Source of the DNA: Pyxicephalus adspersus
Taxonomy: Eukaryota; Chordata; Amphibia; Anura; Pyxicephalidae
Direction of reading: 5' to 3'
DNA length: 64,000 nt
Assembly: GCF_032062135.1 (NCBI RefSeq)
Contig: NC_092870.1
Coordinates: 398,889-462,888, forward strand
The notes under the pieces were generated by a model, which did no database searches, was not told the DNA's origin, and saw nothing but the letters and a program-made list of their open reading frames with translations. The stretch's first letter is position 1; each line of letters starts with the position of its first letter. A program made the position numbers and the translations under genes. This document shows, one piece after another, positions 31,681 to 42,561 of the stretch.

Positions 31681-31900
31681 ATGAGATCTGCATTTTTACC
31701 ATACCATACCATGGATAATCAAGTAAATGTTGTGTTGCACATACATAGAGAGAAGCATATAACCTGTAATGTCAATGATGTATAGTCAATAAATGAAGGT
31801 AAAAAACATGATTGTGCTTACAAGAAATATGGACGCATTGATTGGATGGACCATATAGGAAAAATAAATAAAGGATAGTACAAATAAGAGATAATAATAA

Positions 31901-32194
31901 GGCTAGGTACACATGTGCAATGGTTATTGTCCGATAATCGGCTTATGTACAGTGGTCGCCATCCATCATTTGAACGACCGTCCTGGTGGATCCCCGGCCA
32001 CGAACAATCGTAATGGAAGTAAAGGGAAGAGAGCGCAGTGGGGTGCTGCTCCGTTGTTCTCCCCCTCCCCTCTCTATAGAGCAGAACGGTGCTGTATGTA
32101 CAGCACTCGTTCATGCATCGTCCAGTTGTTAGTGGTTGGAAAGGATCGTGAAAGATCCTTTCAAACGACCATTATTGCACGTGTGTACATAGCC
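31901..32194. mobile_element. Harbinger-type MITE with TAA duplication
   Basis: The left end GGCTAGGTACACATGTGCAAT and right end ATTGCACGTGTGTACATAGCC are inverted repeats with few mismatches, and TAA lies directly outside each (31898-31900 and 32195-32197). The interior is 294 bp without coding capacity and with self-complementary arms (GTCCGATAATCGG, ATCGTGAAAGATCCT). Its ends are related to those of the element at 4671-4885. Confidence 0.85.
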
Positions 32195-32317
32195 TAAATG
32201 TATTATATGTGTGTCAAATAATTAATGATCATGCAGTAAGGGAGTATTGTGCCTTCATGCATGTCCATTACTTAGTGTATTTTTGTACCATTTAAATATA
32301 TATTATATTATATATAT

Positions 32318-32925
32318 TGTGACAGTGTGCCAAAAAAGTTCAGAAAGTGTTGAAATGGCAGGGAAAGTGGTAAAGGCTCCAGGGAAAGAGTGTGTTAATA
32401 TGTTTGTATAGGTTTTAGAAAAAAAAACAGGTCCTTTAGGGCCCTGGAGCCGGCCAAGGGAAGTGAAGAGTGGGTTCCTTGGCCCAAACCAACCCTGATT
32501 TGGGTTATATTCACCTGCACTCACAGTCAGGGGGGAAAGATTAGCCAGTGTGTTCCAGGCTGGTCAATGATCGGCCAGAGGCTGAGAGGAAGGGATCAGT
32601 CATAGTCAGAGAGGGAGAGAGAGCTCAGTTGATTACCAGTGTTGGAGGGGAATAGAGTTCTGCCAGATGCAACTCAGGGTTTTATGTGAGTGAAATATGT
32701 TGCTTTGCTTGCCCTGAAGGACTGCCGTATTGTTTCTTGGAAATTGCTGTAACTTTGTGGTAGTCAGAGAGGGACCACCAAAAGTGAGTGCATTTAGTTG
32801 CTCAGACGAGCAATTTGTTTTGTTTGTTTTGCTAGAAAACCCACACGCCGGACCCTGTGTTTTAACTGCATTTGGAAGGCTGCTGTCCGATTACTGCTAT
32901 ACTCTAACCCCTAGGGGCGATCCCA
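32318..32925. mobile_element. Solo LTR in an AT run
   Basis: Begins TGTGACAGTGTGCC and ends AACCCCTAGGGGCGATCCCA, with ATAT directly outside both ends. The right end contains the palindrome CCCCTAGGGG. No internal domain on either side. As at 19742, the target is an AT dinucleotide run. Confidence 0.65.
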
Positions 32926-32949
32926 ATATATATATATATATATGCCAAT

Positions 32950-33060
32950 AAACTTTTTAATCTGTTACTGCATTGAGACAAGCTTCTATTCCCTTATTGA
33001 GACAAGCTTCTTATTCCCTTAACATGGCTAAACCCATTATATATATCTAATCTCACTATA
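32950..33060. repeat. Repeat shared (inverted) with 19520-19720
   Basis: TGAGACAAGCTTCTATTCCC occurs here in tandem (two units about 24 bp apart), followed by TTAACATGGCTAAACCC. Its reverse complement lies at 19688-19715, with GGGTTTAGCCATGTTA at 19527, so both loci share an older repeat into which different LTRs inserted. Confidence 0.7.
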
Positions 33061-34355
33061 ATTACACACAGATAAATACTCACCTAGTGTATCCATTACC
33101 TCCACCATCTTAGTAACCAACTTGGAGACATCCTCCATTCGGGCTTACCCGATTATGTCATTATTACTTTACTACATATACTGTTTCATAGAATAAGACC
33201 CTCTCTATTTTTTTTTAGTATGTACGCAATTATTACTTATTAACCTGTATTATTCAAAGCACATACCCAACTATTACGTTATACACTCCAATAATAATGT
33301 ATACACAAGTGTCACATGTATGATTGTATTTATTACTATGTTGTTATGTATTGTTAATTTGAATATATGTCTTATGATATATTCAGACCACGCACAAAAC
33401 GTGCGACTGTTTCGCTAAGCGCACAGCTATCCCTGAAGAAGCCCTTGGTCAGGTAAAACGCTGCCCGATTAATTTCTCCATTCTAATTCTTTGCAGTTGG
33501 TCTAATCTTACCTATGTATATGATACAGTAGGTTACTTATGTCTAGTTCAGTTTGGTTGGCAGATTGTTGGATTTTTGCTACCTGAACAAATTTCTCATG
33601 TAATTTACTCTGGATGACTGTTTATTTATGCATTCTATGGAATTTATTGAATACAATATAATATTTTGGCCTAAAAACCCATCTGTTTTCTCTTTTTTTG
33701 TTCACTTTTATGTTTAAACGGGGTTGGCCTAATCCCTTTTAAGGGCAATACCTTTAACCTTACATATGTACTCAGATATTCCACTGTGACACCCCTCCTA
33801 TTGTCCTTCAAATTATAATAAAAATGATGGTACGTGTTGGGCTTTATGGGCCTCCTTGAGCTTCATAGGCCCCAGAGCCATGTAACGGCTGCACTCCCCT
33901 CTCCTCGGGCCTGCTTACAGGAGGCTTTGCGCTCCTGTTCATTCTCAAACAAGAAACCCATTTAAACGGCACCCATTTAAAAACGGCACCCATTTAAAAA
34001 AAAAAAAACTTGTTTTGCACTTTAAAAAAAACAAACAACATTTTTACCTTACACATTCTGAGTTTAGGTACGCTTTAAGGAATAATAGAAAATACTCAGG
34101 AAATGAAAAAAGATAAAAGGGAAATATGATGCGTGGCATGAAGTACAAAGAAATGGCAGACACAAAAAAGTCAAAATTTATAGAAATGCATACATAATAA
34201 TACGATAGATGCAAAGTACTTAAGGGTTAAACCAGGAAAAAAGGCAAAAAGTAACATATAGTGCAATTAGATAACAGGCTAATAACAGTCTGAAATCATA
34301 GGAATGCTCAAGACATAATACACTATAACTTCTTCTTGTTACCAATATAGTGGGG
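33061..34355. other. AT-rich stretch without genes
   Basis: No coding signal. It includes the hammerhead-like motif near 33433 and, near 33880-33960, words similar to the spacer of the 29-31 kb inverted repeat (GGAGGCTTTGCGCTCCTGTTCATT). An AACGGCACCCATTTAAAA unit is duplicated near 33964-34000. Confidence 0.45.
33425..33475 (+). ncRNA. Hammerhead-like motif (PLE-type), degenerate
   Basis: CTGAAGA at 33433-33439, a GCC...GGT stem, then TAAAACGCTGCC. It shares the one-base change (CTGAAGA) with the motif at 502, but lacks the GTC triplet. Preceded by an inverted AAAACGTGCG/CGCTAAGCGCAC patch. Likely the relic end of a Penelope-like element. Confidence 0.35.
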
Positions 34356-34358
34356 TTA

Positions 34359-34746
34359 AGGCTAAGTCTATACGGACAATTTTCCCAATGTTTAACTGAG
34401 GCTTTAAAAGCCCTTGTTTGAAATTCCCATGCATTCCAATGGGCTAATTTACACCAGGACATTTCTTTGAGGCACGTTTATGAGCGTTCTCTATAATGTT
34501 GCTTGCAACGTTTAAAAAGTTAAAAACATGGGGTTAACACTGGAAAATGCCTTAAAATGCGGGTAAACACTTCCATTGATTTTAATGGGGTGTTTTCACA
34601 TGTTTATAGGCACTTAAAATGTAAATGCATTAAAACGCGGGAAAAGGTGGCATAGATGTTTTCCAGTGTTTTAAAGGCAAAAACGCATATCAATGCAGTA
34701 GAAACGTTTACAAGTGTTTTTAAAAACGTCCGTGTAGACCCAGCCT
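34359..34746. mobile_element. MITE with AAGGCT...AGCCTT ends
   Basis: The left end AAGGCTAAGTCTATACGGAC and the reverse complement of the right end AAGGCTGGGTCTACACGGAC differ at three positions. TTA/TAA-type bases lie at both junctions, consistent with Harbinger-like targets, though the exact duplication is ambiguous. The interior has repeated AAAACG and GTTTTTA words that can pair across the element. Confidence 0.7.
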
Positions 34747-34749
34747 TAG

Positions 34750-35060
34750 AGGGCTCTACATTTTATAGCTGGCTTGTGTGGATAATCTTCTTTCTGGCTG
34801 CTGCAAAAAAGTGGTTAATATCAACAGACAAAACCTCTTCAGAAGATAATGGTAAGCAGCTGTGTCTGCGGAAGGACTATGACAGGTTCTCAGACGCTGC
34901 TGGGAAACAAGATTTCTAGTTTGGAGAGGAACCATTTTCCAATTGATTCCATATGCTGAAGAGGCCTCCAGCCATGACATTGGGGGAATATCGCTTAAGC
35001 TATTTCTCATCAGCGCAAGAAGACTTATCAACTGCACACACCAGAGTGTGTTTGTGGAAG
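34750..35060. other. Non-coding, no element identified
   Basis: Short overlapping open frames on both strands (34656-34919 and 34756-35037) have no motif. No terminal repeat seen. Confidence 0.4.
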
Positions 35061-35209
35061 CAAAAAAATCAATAAAGACATAGTTACATAGTTACATAGT
35101 AGGTTAGGTTGAAAAAAGACATAAGTCCATCAAGTTCAACCACTAGGGAAATAAACATATCCCAGACATAAAACACAAAAAAGGTACTTTTAATCCCAAA
35201 CTCTATATC

Positions 35210-36320
35210 ATTTATGAAGATGTTAAACAGTAAAGGTTCCAACACTGAACCCTGGGGTACACCACTAATATCCTTAGACCATTCAGAGTATGAATCATTA
35301 ATTACAACTCTCTGGATGAAATCTTTAAGCCAGTTCTCTATCCATTTACTGATTGACTTTTCTAAACCTATCGACCCTAACTTGCATATTTACCGTCTGT
35401 GGGGTACAGTGTCAAATGCTTTAGCAAAGTCCACGTACACTATATCAACTGCTATTCCACTGTCTACCTGTTTACTTACTTCCTCATAAAAAGGGAGTAA
35501 ATTTGTTTGGCAACTTCTGTCTTTCTTGAAGCCATACTGACTATCACCTATAATATTATTTTCTAGCAGAAACTCCTCTATGTGGCTCTTTATCAAACTC
35601 TCCAGGACCTTTCCAACTATGGACGTTAAACTAACGGGCCTGTAGTTACCTGGTAATGACTTTGCTCCCTTTTTGAAGATAAGAACCACATTGACCTTAC
35701 GCCAATCTATCGGTACCTTGCCAGTGACTAAAGAGTCTCTAAAAATTAGAAATAATGGCTTTGAAATAACTGAGCTCAGCTCTTTGAGGACACGTGGATG
35801 TAATCCATTAGGTCCTGGTGCTTTGTCAACGTTAATTTTGCCCAACTGTTTCTCAATCATATCAATTTGGAGCCATTGTGACTCATTTAAGGCAGTGACA
35901 TTGCCGTTATGAATTTGGACTTGAGCTCTGCCATTTACCTTCGTGTACACAGAGCTAAAAAAAGTGTTTAGTAAATCTGCCTTGTCTTTATCCCCAGTTA
36001 CCAACCCAGCGACATCCTTTTAGGGGCCCACATGCTCAGGTCTGATTTTTTTGCTATTAATATATTTGAAACATTTTTGGGGGTTTGCCTTACTTTCCTT
36101 TGCAATCTGTCTTTCATTTTGAAGTTTTGCACATTTTATCTCCCTTTTACATCTTTTGTTATACTCTTTATAGGTTTCAAATGATGAAGGTGATCCTTCA
36201 TTTTTATATTTTTGGAATGTCCTTTTCTTGTTTCTTATGGCTTTTTTAACATCAGCTGTGAGCCACATAGGTTTTAATTTTAGCCTCTTCAACTTATTAC
36301 TTTTGGAATATATTCCCATT
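35210..36320 (-). pseudogene. CR1 reverse transcriptase
   Basis: Two large frames (36020-36319 and 35390-36004) cover the linker and fingers/palm: K-L-K-P-M-W-L-T near 36270, K-A-P-G-P-N-G-L-H-P near 35830, F-K-K-G and N-Y-R-P-V-S-L-T near 35640, Y-G-F-K-K-D-R-S near 35530, and V-D-F-A-K-A-F-D-T-V-P-H near 35410. The strand that should carry the second catalytic pair is cut: sequence jumps from N-D-I-E-F-G near 35215 into the 3' UTR. A stop/frameshift near 36010 and 35390 also breaks it. Confidence 0.9.
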
Positions 36321-36542
36321 TCTGTTCTGTGTTCTTTGGGGACAATATTGTCTCCCGGTTCAAGTCACAGAGAGCCGCCCTTAATAATGGAAAATTTGCT
36401 CTCTTAAAATTAAATGTTTTTATCTTTCCTGTTTTTGCTTCTTGTTTACAGCCTACATTAAATGAAATCATATTATGGTCACTGCTACCCCGATTCTCTA
36501 TTATTTGCACATTTGTTATAAGCTCTGCATTGTTAGAAAGAA

Positions 36543-37020
36543 CTAGGTCCAGCAGAGTTTCATTTCTAGTTGGGGCTTCCATAAACTGTACCATAAAATT
36601 AAATTCACAAATGTCCTCCCTTTTGCTGTCCCTGTAGTGCCATTACTCCGGTCAATGTCAGGGTAGTTGAAATCTCCCATGATTAAAACACTTCCACTTT
36701 TTGCTGCTCTTTCTATCTGTGCTAGTAGTTGATTTTCTATTGCATCCTTAGCATTGGGGGGCCTATAGCAGACTCCAATCATTAATTGTGTGTTATTCAA
36801 CCCCACATTCAACTCCACCCGTAATGCCTCAACCTCATCGCTTGTTCCATCTGCAATTTCTTCTTTCACATTCTCTTTTAGATCACTTCTCACATACAGA
36901 CAGACACCACCACCCTTTCGTTTGACTCTGTCTTTACGAAAGAGAGTATACCCAGGAATATTGACAGCCCAGTCATGTGAAGAACAAAGCCAGGATTCAG
37001 CAATACAAACTAAGTTTTAA
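36543..37020 (-). pseudogene. CR1 endonuclease
   Basis: Shows the catalytic landmarks of the CR1 ORF2 endonuclease: A-E-S-W-L near 36990, G-V-C-Y-R-P-P near 36770, M-G-D-F-N-Y-P-D near 36675, and, after a frameshift near 36590, D-L-V-L-S-N-N and S-D-H-N-M-I near 36480. The plus-strand copy at 12080-12735 aligns with it throughout and supplies the same residues. Confidence 0.85.
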
Positions 37021-37815
37021 TTCTCCTCACACATTAAGGCTTCCAACTCCCCTATCTTGTTTGCTAGACTTCTAGCATTGGTGAACAGGCTCTTTAAACC
37101 ACTGCTGCTTTTACCATTAAGCAATGCATTTAGCTGCCTAAGCTTATCATTGGTTCCAACATGGACCAAGACAGCTCGGTCCTGTCCAGCCCCTCCCAGT
37201 AGTTTGTCCACTCGGTCCATCACATGCCGAACCCTGGCACCAGGGAGACAGCAAACCATTCGGTTGAAGGGATCCGGGCGACAAACTATTCTATCAGTCC
37301 TCCTGATCATAGAATCCCGTATGACAACCAATTGTCTTTTCCTACCTGCATTTTTCTCCCCACCCCTACTAGATGGGCTGCTCTCTCCGGCTGTTAGGGA
37401 TAGCAGTAAACATCTAACATCAACAAAACATGTTAGGGTGCTCAAACACAGGGCTGGCCTTCCTTTTCCGGGAGCCCCTACCACTCTCTCTAGTTACATT
37501 AACCCAACTCCCTACATGCTCATCCTGACTAACCTCTCCACCCTCCACATCTAAGCTATTACCTGCCTGCTCAGTGAGCAGGAGACCCCTCTCAAGGTGA
37601 TCCAGTGATTTCAGTGTTGCAATGCGCTTCTCCAGCTCTCCAATGCGAGATACCAGAAAGGTGACTTGCTTAAATCTGTCACAGCGGTTTTTACCTAGGA
37701 GCTTTTGCTCCATTTGTGCATACATGTGACAGACTGTGCACTGAACCATGCTTTCCACCTTGCTACCACTCATTTTCCCAATATTTTCTGCGAAATAGGA
37801 CCTTACTAGAAATTC
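37017..37815 (-). pseudogene. CR1 ORF1 with esterase-like domain, fused to ORF2 start
   Basis: The first part (37420-37770) begins M-S-G-S-K-V-E, has a C-x-x-C-H pair and a coiled-coil I-G-E-L-E-K-R-I-A-T-L. The second (37017-37484) reads I-R-D-S-M-I-R-R near 37320, C-R-P-D-P-F, C-C-L-P-G-A-R-V-R-H-V near 37240 and H-V-G-T-N-D near 37170, the pattern of the GDSL/SGNH esterase in CR1 ORF1. From N-D it runs without a stop into L-F-T-N-A-R-S-L-A-N-K, the start of ORF2, so a deletion has fused the two ORFs in frame. Confidence 0.8.
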
Positions 37816-37842
37816 TAGGTTTCTTTGACCCCCATACATATG

Positions 37843-38476
37843 TTAACATTTTCTGTTGTAAAATATGTCTTGCGAGAAATTTTTACTGGTAAAACGCGCA
37901 CTAAATACAGAAATTTGGGCATCCATGTCATTTTAATTGACACTATTCTCCCCAACCACGATATTTGGTATCTTTTCAACGAATCCAGTAGCATTACCAA
38001 GTGCCTACATATACTTGGTATGTTACCGTCTTCCAACTTATCATAAGTAAATGTAATATTAACTCCCAAATACCGTAAACATCTCTCTTCCCATTTAAAG
38101 GGGAACGCTTCTTGTCATAGTTTTACCATATCGCTAGGTAGTGTAATATTTAAAGCCTTACTTTTCCCACTATTTACTTGTAGTCCAGAGAATTTCTGAA
38201 ACTGTGTCAATAAAGAGATAAATGTTGCTAAATACACTAATTGCTTAGTTATACATAGCAAAACATTGTCCGCAAATAAACTTAATTTATGATGATGATC
38301 TCCCACTTTTACTCCCTCAATATCATGGTGATTTTGTATAACCTGTGCCAATGGCTCAATTGCCAGAGCGAACAATAATGGTGAGAGTGGGCATCCTTGT
38401 CTTGTACCCCTATTTATAGAAAAAAGTGGAGAACGATATCCCATATATTGTATATAGGCTTTAGGTGTTGCATATA
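37843..38476 (-). pseudogene. L1 reverse transcriptase, downstream half
   Basis: The minus-strand frame at 38115-38444 carries N-R-G-T-R-Q-G-C-P-L-S-P-L-L-F-A-L-A-I-E near 38395 and L-S-L-F-A-D-N-V-L near 38270. The catalytic pair is F-A-D-N rather than F-A-D-D, so the second catalytic Asp is changed. The frame continues, with a stop, to 37815. It is the part of the minus-strand L1 that lies left of the chromovirus insertion; the upstream half resumes at 40702. Confidence 0.85.
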
Positions 38477-38615
38477 GCGAGTGTAAGGAACTTACCCGTC
38501 CTGCGAGCCCGCGGCTGTCCTGGGGATCCCAGCCGCAGAGGGAGACGCCGCTGTAGCAGGCAGCATGGCCGAGGCTGCTGCTCTGCTCGCAGCGTGTCTC
38601 TCTCTGCAGGCGGAG

Positions 38616-39250
38616 GGATCCGTCCTGGCCAAACTATTGTTCAAGCTCAGAGAAAACTGCCTCTATGCGAAATTGGAGAAGTGCGCCTTCGAGGTACGTG
38701 AGGTTGCTTTCCTAGGGTATATTCTGTCAGATCACGGATTTGCCATGGATCCAACCAAGGTCTCAGCAATTCTGGAATGGCTGCAACCCACTGATCTCAA
38801 GGGCCTTCAGCGCTTTTTAGGTTTTGCAAATTTTTATAGGAAGTTCATATGAACTTCTCGTCCATTATCCACCCTCTGACGAACCTCACTAGGAAAGGGG
38901 CGGATTCCTCAAGGTGGACTCCAGAAGCTTGCAAAGCCTTTAAAGCGCTAAAAAGGGCTTTCTGCACTGCACCTGTATTGGTGCATCTGGTGCCCACTCT
39001 CCCATTTATTATAGAGGTGGATGCTTCGGAGACTGGCGTGGGAGCAGTCCTCTCCCAGTACTCTGGAGAACCGGAGAGATTGCACCCCTGTGCCTTCTTC
39101 TCCCTTAAGTTCTCCCCAGCAGAGAACAACTATGATGTGGGCAATCGGGAGCTTCTGGCAGTAAAATGGGCTTTTGAGGAATGGAGGCATTGGCTGGAAG
39201 GGGCAGAACATCCCATAACGGTCTATACTGAGTTTGGTGGCCTCACATGT
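38616..39250 (+). pseudogene. Chromovirus RT connection and RNase H
   Basis: Enters near the RT thumb ([10 protein letters not shown] near 38660, F-L-G-Y-I-L-S near 38712, [12 protein letters not shown] near 38810). After a one-base shift near 38850 it gives the RNase [16 protein letters not shown] near 39015, and [15 protein letters not shown] near 39130. It ends at V-Y-T-E-F-G near 39230, where a deletion jumps into integrase. The palm with YxDD is absent, so no polymerase function remains. Confidence 0.9.
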
Positions 39251-39900
39251 CAGTGGATGTTGAATCCTATGTTCGTGCATGCCCAGTTTGTGCTCGGAGT
39301 AAGTCCTCCCGTAACGCTCCCTCCGGCACTCTGATGCCTCTGCCAATTCCTGCTGCTCCATGGACCCACATATCCATGGACTTCATCATGGACCTTCCAG
39401 GATCCTTAGGGTTTACGGTGATCTGGGTAGTGGTAGATCGCTTCAGTAAGCAAGCCCATTTCATACCACTACCCAAGTTACCCTTGGCCAAGGAATTGGA
39501 TGATTTGTTTGTGTTTCATGTGTTCCGCCTTCATGGGGCTCCGGAGAACATTGTTTCAGACCGTAGGGTTCAGTTTGTGTCTCGGTTCTGGAGGGAGTTC
39601 TGTGCCCAAATGGGCATCAAGCTTTCCTTTTCGTCTGGGTTTCACCCCGAGACGAATGGCCAGACCGAACGAACCAACCAATAATTGGAACAATACCTCC
39701 GGAGCTTTGTATCCGATAGTCAGCCCATCTCTCCTGGCAATCTCCCCTTTGCGGAGGTGGCATATAACAACGCAGAGCACTCCTTCACCAGGATCTCTCC
39801 ATTTATGTGTGTCGGGGGTCGGAGTCCTAAAGTGTCCTCTCTCTCAGGTCCACCCTCTGATCTTCCCGTCCTTAACGATTGGGTAGAACGTTCTTGATTT
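39245..39900 (+). pseudogene. Chromovirus integrase
   Basis: Begins inside the zinc-binding region (C-P-V-C-A-R-S-K near 39280). The core shows M-D-F-I-M-D near 39375, V-S-D-R-R-V-Q-F near 39555 and N-G-Q-T-E-R-T-N near 39660, so D, D and E are all present. A stop after N-Q at 39682 is followed by the C-terminal part L-P-F-A-E-V-A-Y-N-N near 39745. The R-R in place of the usual R-G after the second Asp is a small oddity. Confidence 0.9.
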
Positions 39901-40435
39901 GTTTGGAACCAGGTCCAGAGTAATCTTAGAAAGGCAGTAGCCCAGCAGAAAAAGTTTGCAGATCGCCATAGATCCCCTGAGCCCCAGTTCCAACCGGGTG
40001 ATCTGGTTTGGGTGTCTACCCGCAATATTCCCCTCCGCCAAGCTAGGACCCAAATTTATTGGCCCCTTTCTCAATATCGGAAAAGATTAATAAAGTGACT
40101 TATATTGTCAAGCTTCCCAGTTCTTTGAAGGGGGTAGACGCCTTCCATGTTTTTTTATTAAAGTCTGCTACCGACTCTGCTCCCCTTTCAGATCCCCCTC
40201 CGCCAGTGGAGGTGCAGGGAGCACCCGAATATGAAGTTGAGAGGATCCTGGACTCTCGTAAGGTGCGTAATTCTCTGCAATATCTCATTGATTGAAAGGG
40301 TTTTGGACCAGAGGAGAGATGCTGGGTGCCGGCCCACCGCGTACTTGCGGAAGAACTTGTGTCTGAGTTTCACCGTGATTACCCGGAGAAACCCCGACAT
40401 GAGGGTCCTGAGGCCCCTCCTGAAGGGGGGGGGTA
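39901..40435 (+). pseudogene. Chromodomain tail of chromovirus Pol
   Basis: After a stop at 39895 the SH3-like part continues (F-Q-P-G-D-L-V-W-V-S-T near 39990), and then, across frameshifts, Y-E-V-E-R-I-L-D-S-R near 40230, K-G-F-G-P-E-E-R-C-W-V-P near 40297 and E-F-H-R-D-Y-P near 40365. This is the C-terminal chromodomain that defines chromoviruses; such domains tether integration complexes to histone marks. A TGA replaces the usual Trp before K-G. Confidence 0.8.
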
Positions 40436-40436
40436 G

Positions 40437-40701
40437 TGTAAGGAACTTACCCGTCCTGCGAGCCAGCGGTGTCCCTGGGGATCCCAGCCTCAGAGGGAGA
40501 CGCCGCTGTAGCAGGCAGCATGGCCGAGGCTGCTGCTCTGCTTGCGGCGTCTCTCTCTGCATCAGGGGATGCTCATACGGTTAGGAGTTAGGGTGAGGTT
40601 AGGGTGTCTGCAAGGGGTGACCATTCCCTTTTCCCTAGTCATTTGAGGCCTAGTAGTATATACACCTTTCTGTTTCCCTCCCCTCCCTGTTATACGTGAC
40701 A
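40437..40701 (+). mobile_element. Composite 3' LTR
   Basis: The first 124 bases repeat the 5' LTR start at 38482 with few changes (TCCTGCGAGCC, GCAGCATGGCCGAGGCTGC). From ATCAGGGGATGCTCATACGG at 40561 it follows the TGTCACGG-family LTR to its end at GTTATACGTGACA. The two halves belong to different LTR families in this window. Confidence 0.75.
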
Positions 40702-41780
40702 GTTGTGGTTTGTGTGCCCAGGCGCATTACAGTGAGCTAACCCATTTACAAAAATGGGGACCAAATCCCCATTGCTTCAACAGTCGCATCGGATTTGGCT
40801 ATGTTACTGAATCAAACGCCTTTTTATGTCCAAACTCAAAAACATAGCTGGTTGTTTTAGCTTATAAATTCATCATCTTACTGATATTATCCCCTGGCTG
40901 TCTCCGCGGAATAATCAGACACAATTTTTGACTCTATTCCCCGTCCCAGCCTCGACGCCAGCAACATAGCCAGCAATTTGGCATCAAAGTTGAACAGGGA
41001 AATGGGCCTAAAGTGGATTTAGGTAGCATACAAATTGCTGCTTCCAGCGTACTTGGATCCAAGCCCTCTCCCTCTAATATTCTATTATAAACCTGAGTTA
41101 GTCGCGGAGCTAATTTATCTGCATATTTTTCATAATAGCTTACTGTAAATACATCTGGTCCAGGTCTTTTATTTGTCTACAATTGTTTTATTGCCTGCAT
41201 TATCTTCTGCGTTGTAAAAGGTACCTCCAAACCCTCCTTTAAAAAAGCTGGTATTTCTGGTAAGGTTATCCCAACAAAAAAAACAAATCCTCCTCTACAA
41301 ATCCTGTTCTTGCTGATATAATGACTTTAACCTATCATAAAATTCTTTCAGAATGTATTCAGGGTTACTAGTCAATTTGTTCTATCTTTAAACGATATGG
41401 GGTAAAATACTTATTTGAGTACTTTAATCTATTCGCCAAGAGAGTATGGGGCTTATTACCATATACATAGTATTTATTCTTGGACCATCTCAACTGTTTT
41501 TCTACAGCATTTGCTGTACAGAGATTTAATTGTGTCTTCACTAATTCCAGGCGTCTTCCCAGGTCACAGTTAGGCGAAGCCTGTTTTTGTATTCGAAGTG
41601 CCTTATATTCCTGTTTTATTTGAGTCTGTTGAAATAAACGCTGTTTTTTAAGGCGAGATGCTATTTGTATAAGTAGACCTCCAATTACCGTTTTATGAGC
41701 TGCCCATAATACCTCGGCCGATATCCCTGAGTCCTCATTTAGTCTAAAGTATTCTCATAATGCTTCTCTTATTTGCTGCT
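40702..41780 (-). pseudogene. L1 reverse transcriptase, upstream half
   Basis: Minus-strand translation with frameshifts gives F-R-P-I-S-L-F-N-F-D-A-K-L-L-A near 40965-41015, the RT block that follows the P-K-P motif. Further upstream toward 41780 lies the linker after the endonuclease. It breaks at about 40702 where the chromovirus entered and continues at 38476. Confidence 0.75.
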
Positions 41781-42561
41781 TCACCTGATTATCACTAAAT
41801 AATCATTCAATGTCCACTTAAAATAGGAGGGCTCTGGATACAAAGGAGAAAATTTTACACCTACTGCATCGTGGTCTGACCAGGAAATTGCCTCAATAGT
41901 ACTAGAAGACACCAAGGGAAGATTTTTAATCGGAACAAAGATGTGATTTATACGTGACATGGTTTTATGGTCATTAATGTGTGTATTCTCTATCCTCAGG
42001 GTGTTTCTCCCGCCACACATCCACCAGAGATTTATTAGCGCAATAGATCAATCAGTGCTCTTGTAGAGGCTGTCTCCCCATAAAGCACTGATAGATCCAG
42101 TCCGCTCTTTTTATCTATTCTAGGTATTAAGGGGATATTTGAGTCGCCACACACAATCAAAAACCCCTGCGCTTGCCTTTGGAGCATCTGAAACAAATGC
42201 TTAAAGAAGGGTACCTGATTTACATTAGGTGAGTAATAGGTAACTATTGTTACACTTATATCATTAAGATTGCCTATTAAAATTAGGTATCTACCTTCAG
42301 GGTCCACAGATTTTGGCTCTAATAAGAATAGCACATCTTTTCCAAAACCCACCAAAACCCCTCTACGCTTATATAAAGAATTCGCCATGTACACTGTTGG
42401 ATAGGTAGTATGAAAATACTTAGGTCAGGAGGATAAGGAAAAATGTGTCTCCTGTAAACATACTACATCCACTTTATGCGTTTGAAATTAATGGAATGGC
42501 CTAGTACGTTTCATTGGGGAATTAAGCCCCTGCACATTTAAGGAGATAATTGATAACGTCA
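41781..42561 (-). pseudogene. L1 ORF2 endonuclease
   Basis: ORF2 starts at 42561 with M-T-L-S-I-I-S-L-N-V-Q-G-L-N-S-P, and with one stop reads L-Q-E-T-H-F near 42455 (first catalytic Glu). It then gives V-T-Y-Y-S-P-N near 42230, V-C-G-D-S-N-I-P near 42145 (Phe changed to Ser), and S-W-S-D-H-D-A-V near 41870. The N-terminal location, the start codon and these residues identify an L1-type AP endonuclease. Stops near 42418 and 42030 inactivate it. Confidence 0.85.

Larger units (their letters stand above)
35078..37840 (-). mobile_element. CR1 LINE, minus strand, nearly full span with deletions
   Basis: Runs from an ORF1 start near 37770 to a 3' end at about 35078, where the minus-strand tail reads ACTATGTAACTATGTAACTATG, the usual CR1 tail in frogs. 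ORF1, endonuclease and most of the reverse transcriptase are recognisable. Internal deletions removed the ORF1/ORF2 junction and the sequence between the end of the palm and the 3' UTR. It abuts the minus-strand L1 at about 37840. Confidence 0.9.
38482..40701 (+). mobile_element. Ty3/gypsy chromovirus with mosaic 3' LTR
   Basis: An LTR start (TGTAAGGAACTTACCCGTCC) at 38482 is joined after about 130 bp to reverse transcriptase, then RNase H, integrase and chromodomain. A polypurine tract (GAAGGGGGGGGG, ending at 40433) leads into a second TGTAAGGAACTTACCCGTCC at 40437. gag, protease and the RT palm are deleted. The 3' LTR is composite: 40437-40560 matches the 5' LTR, while 40561-40701 matches the tail of the different LTR family at 59047-59642. 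It sits inside the minus-strand L1. Confidence 0.85.

Noticed and set aside
38948..39361. 137-codon minus-strand open frame
   Set aside because: Antisense of the chromovirus RNase H and integrase junction.
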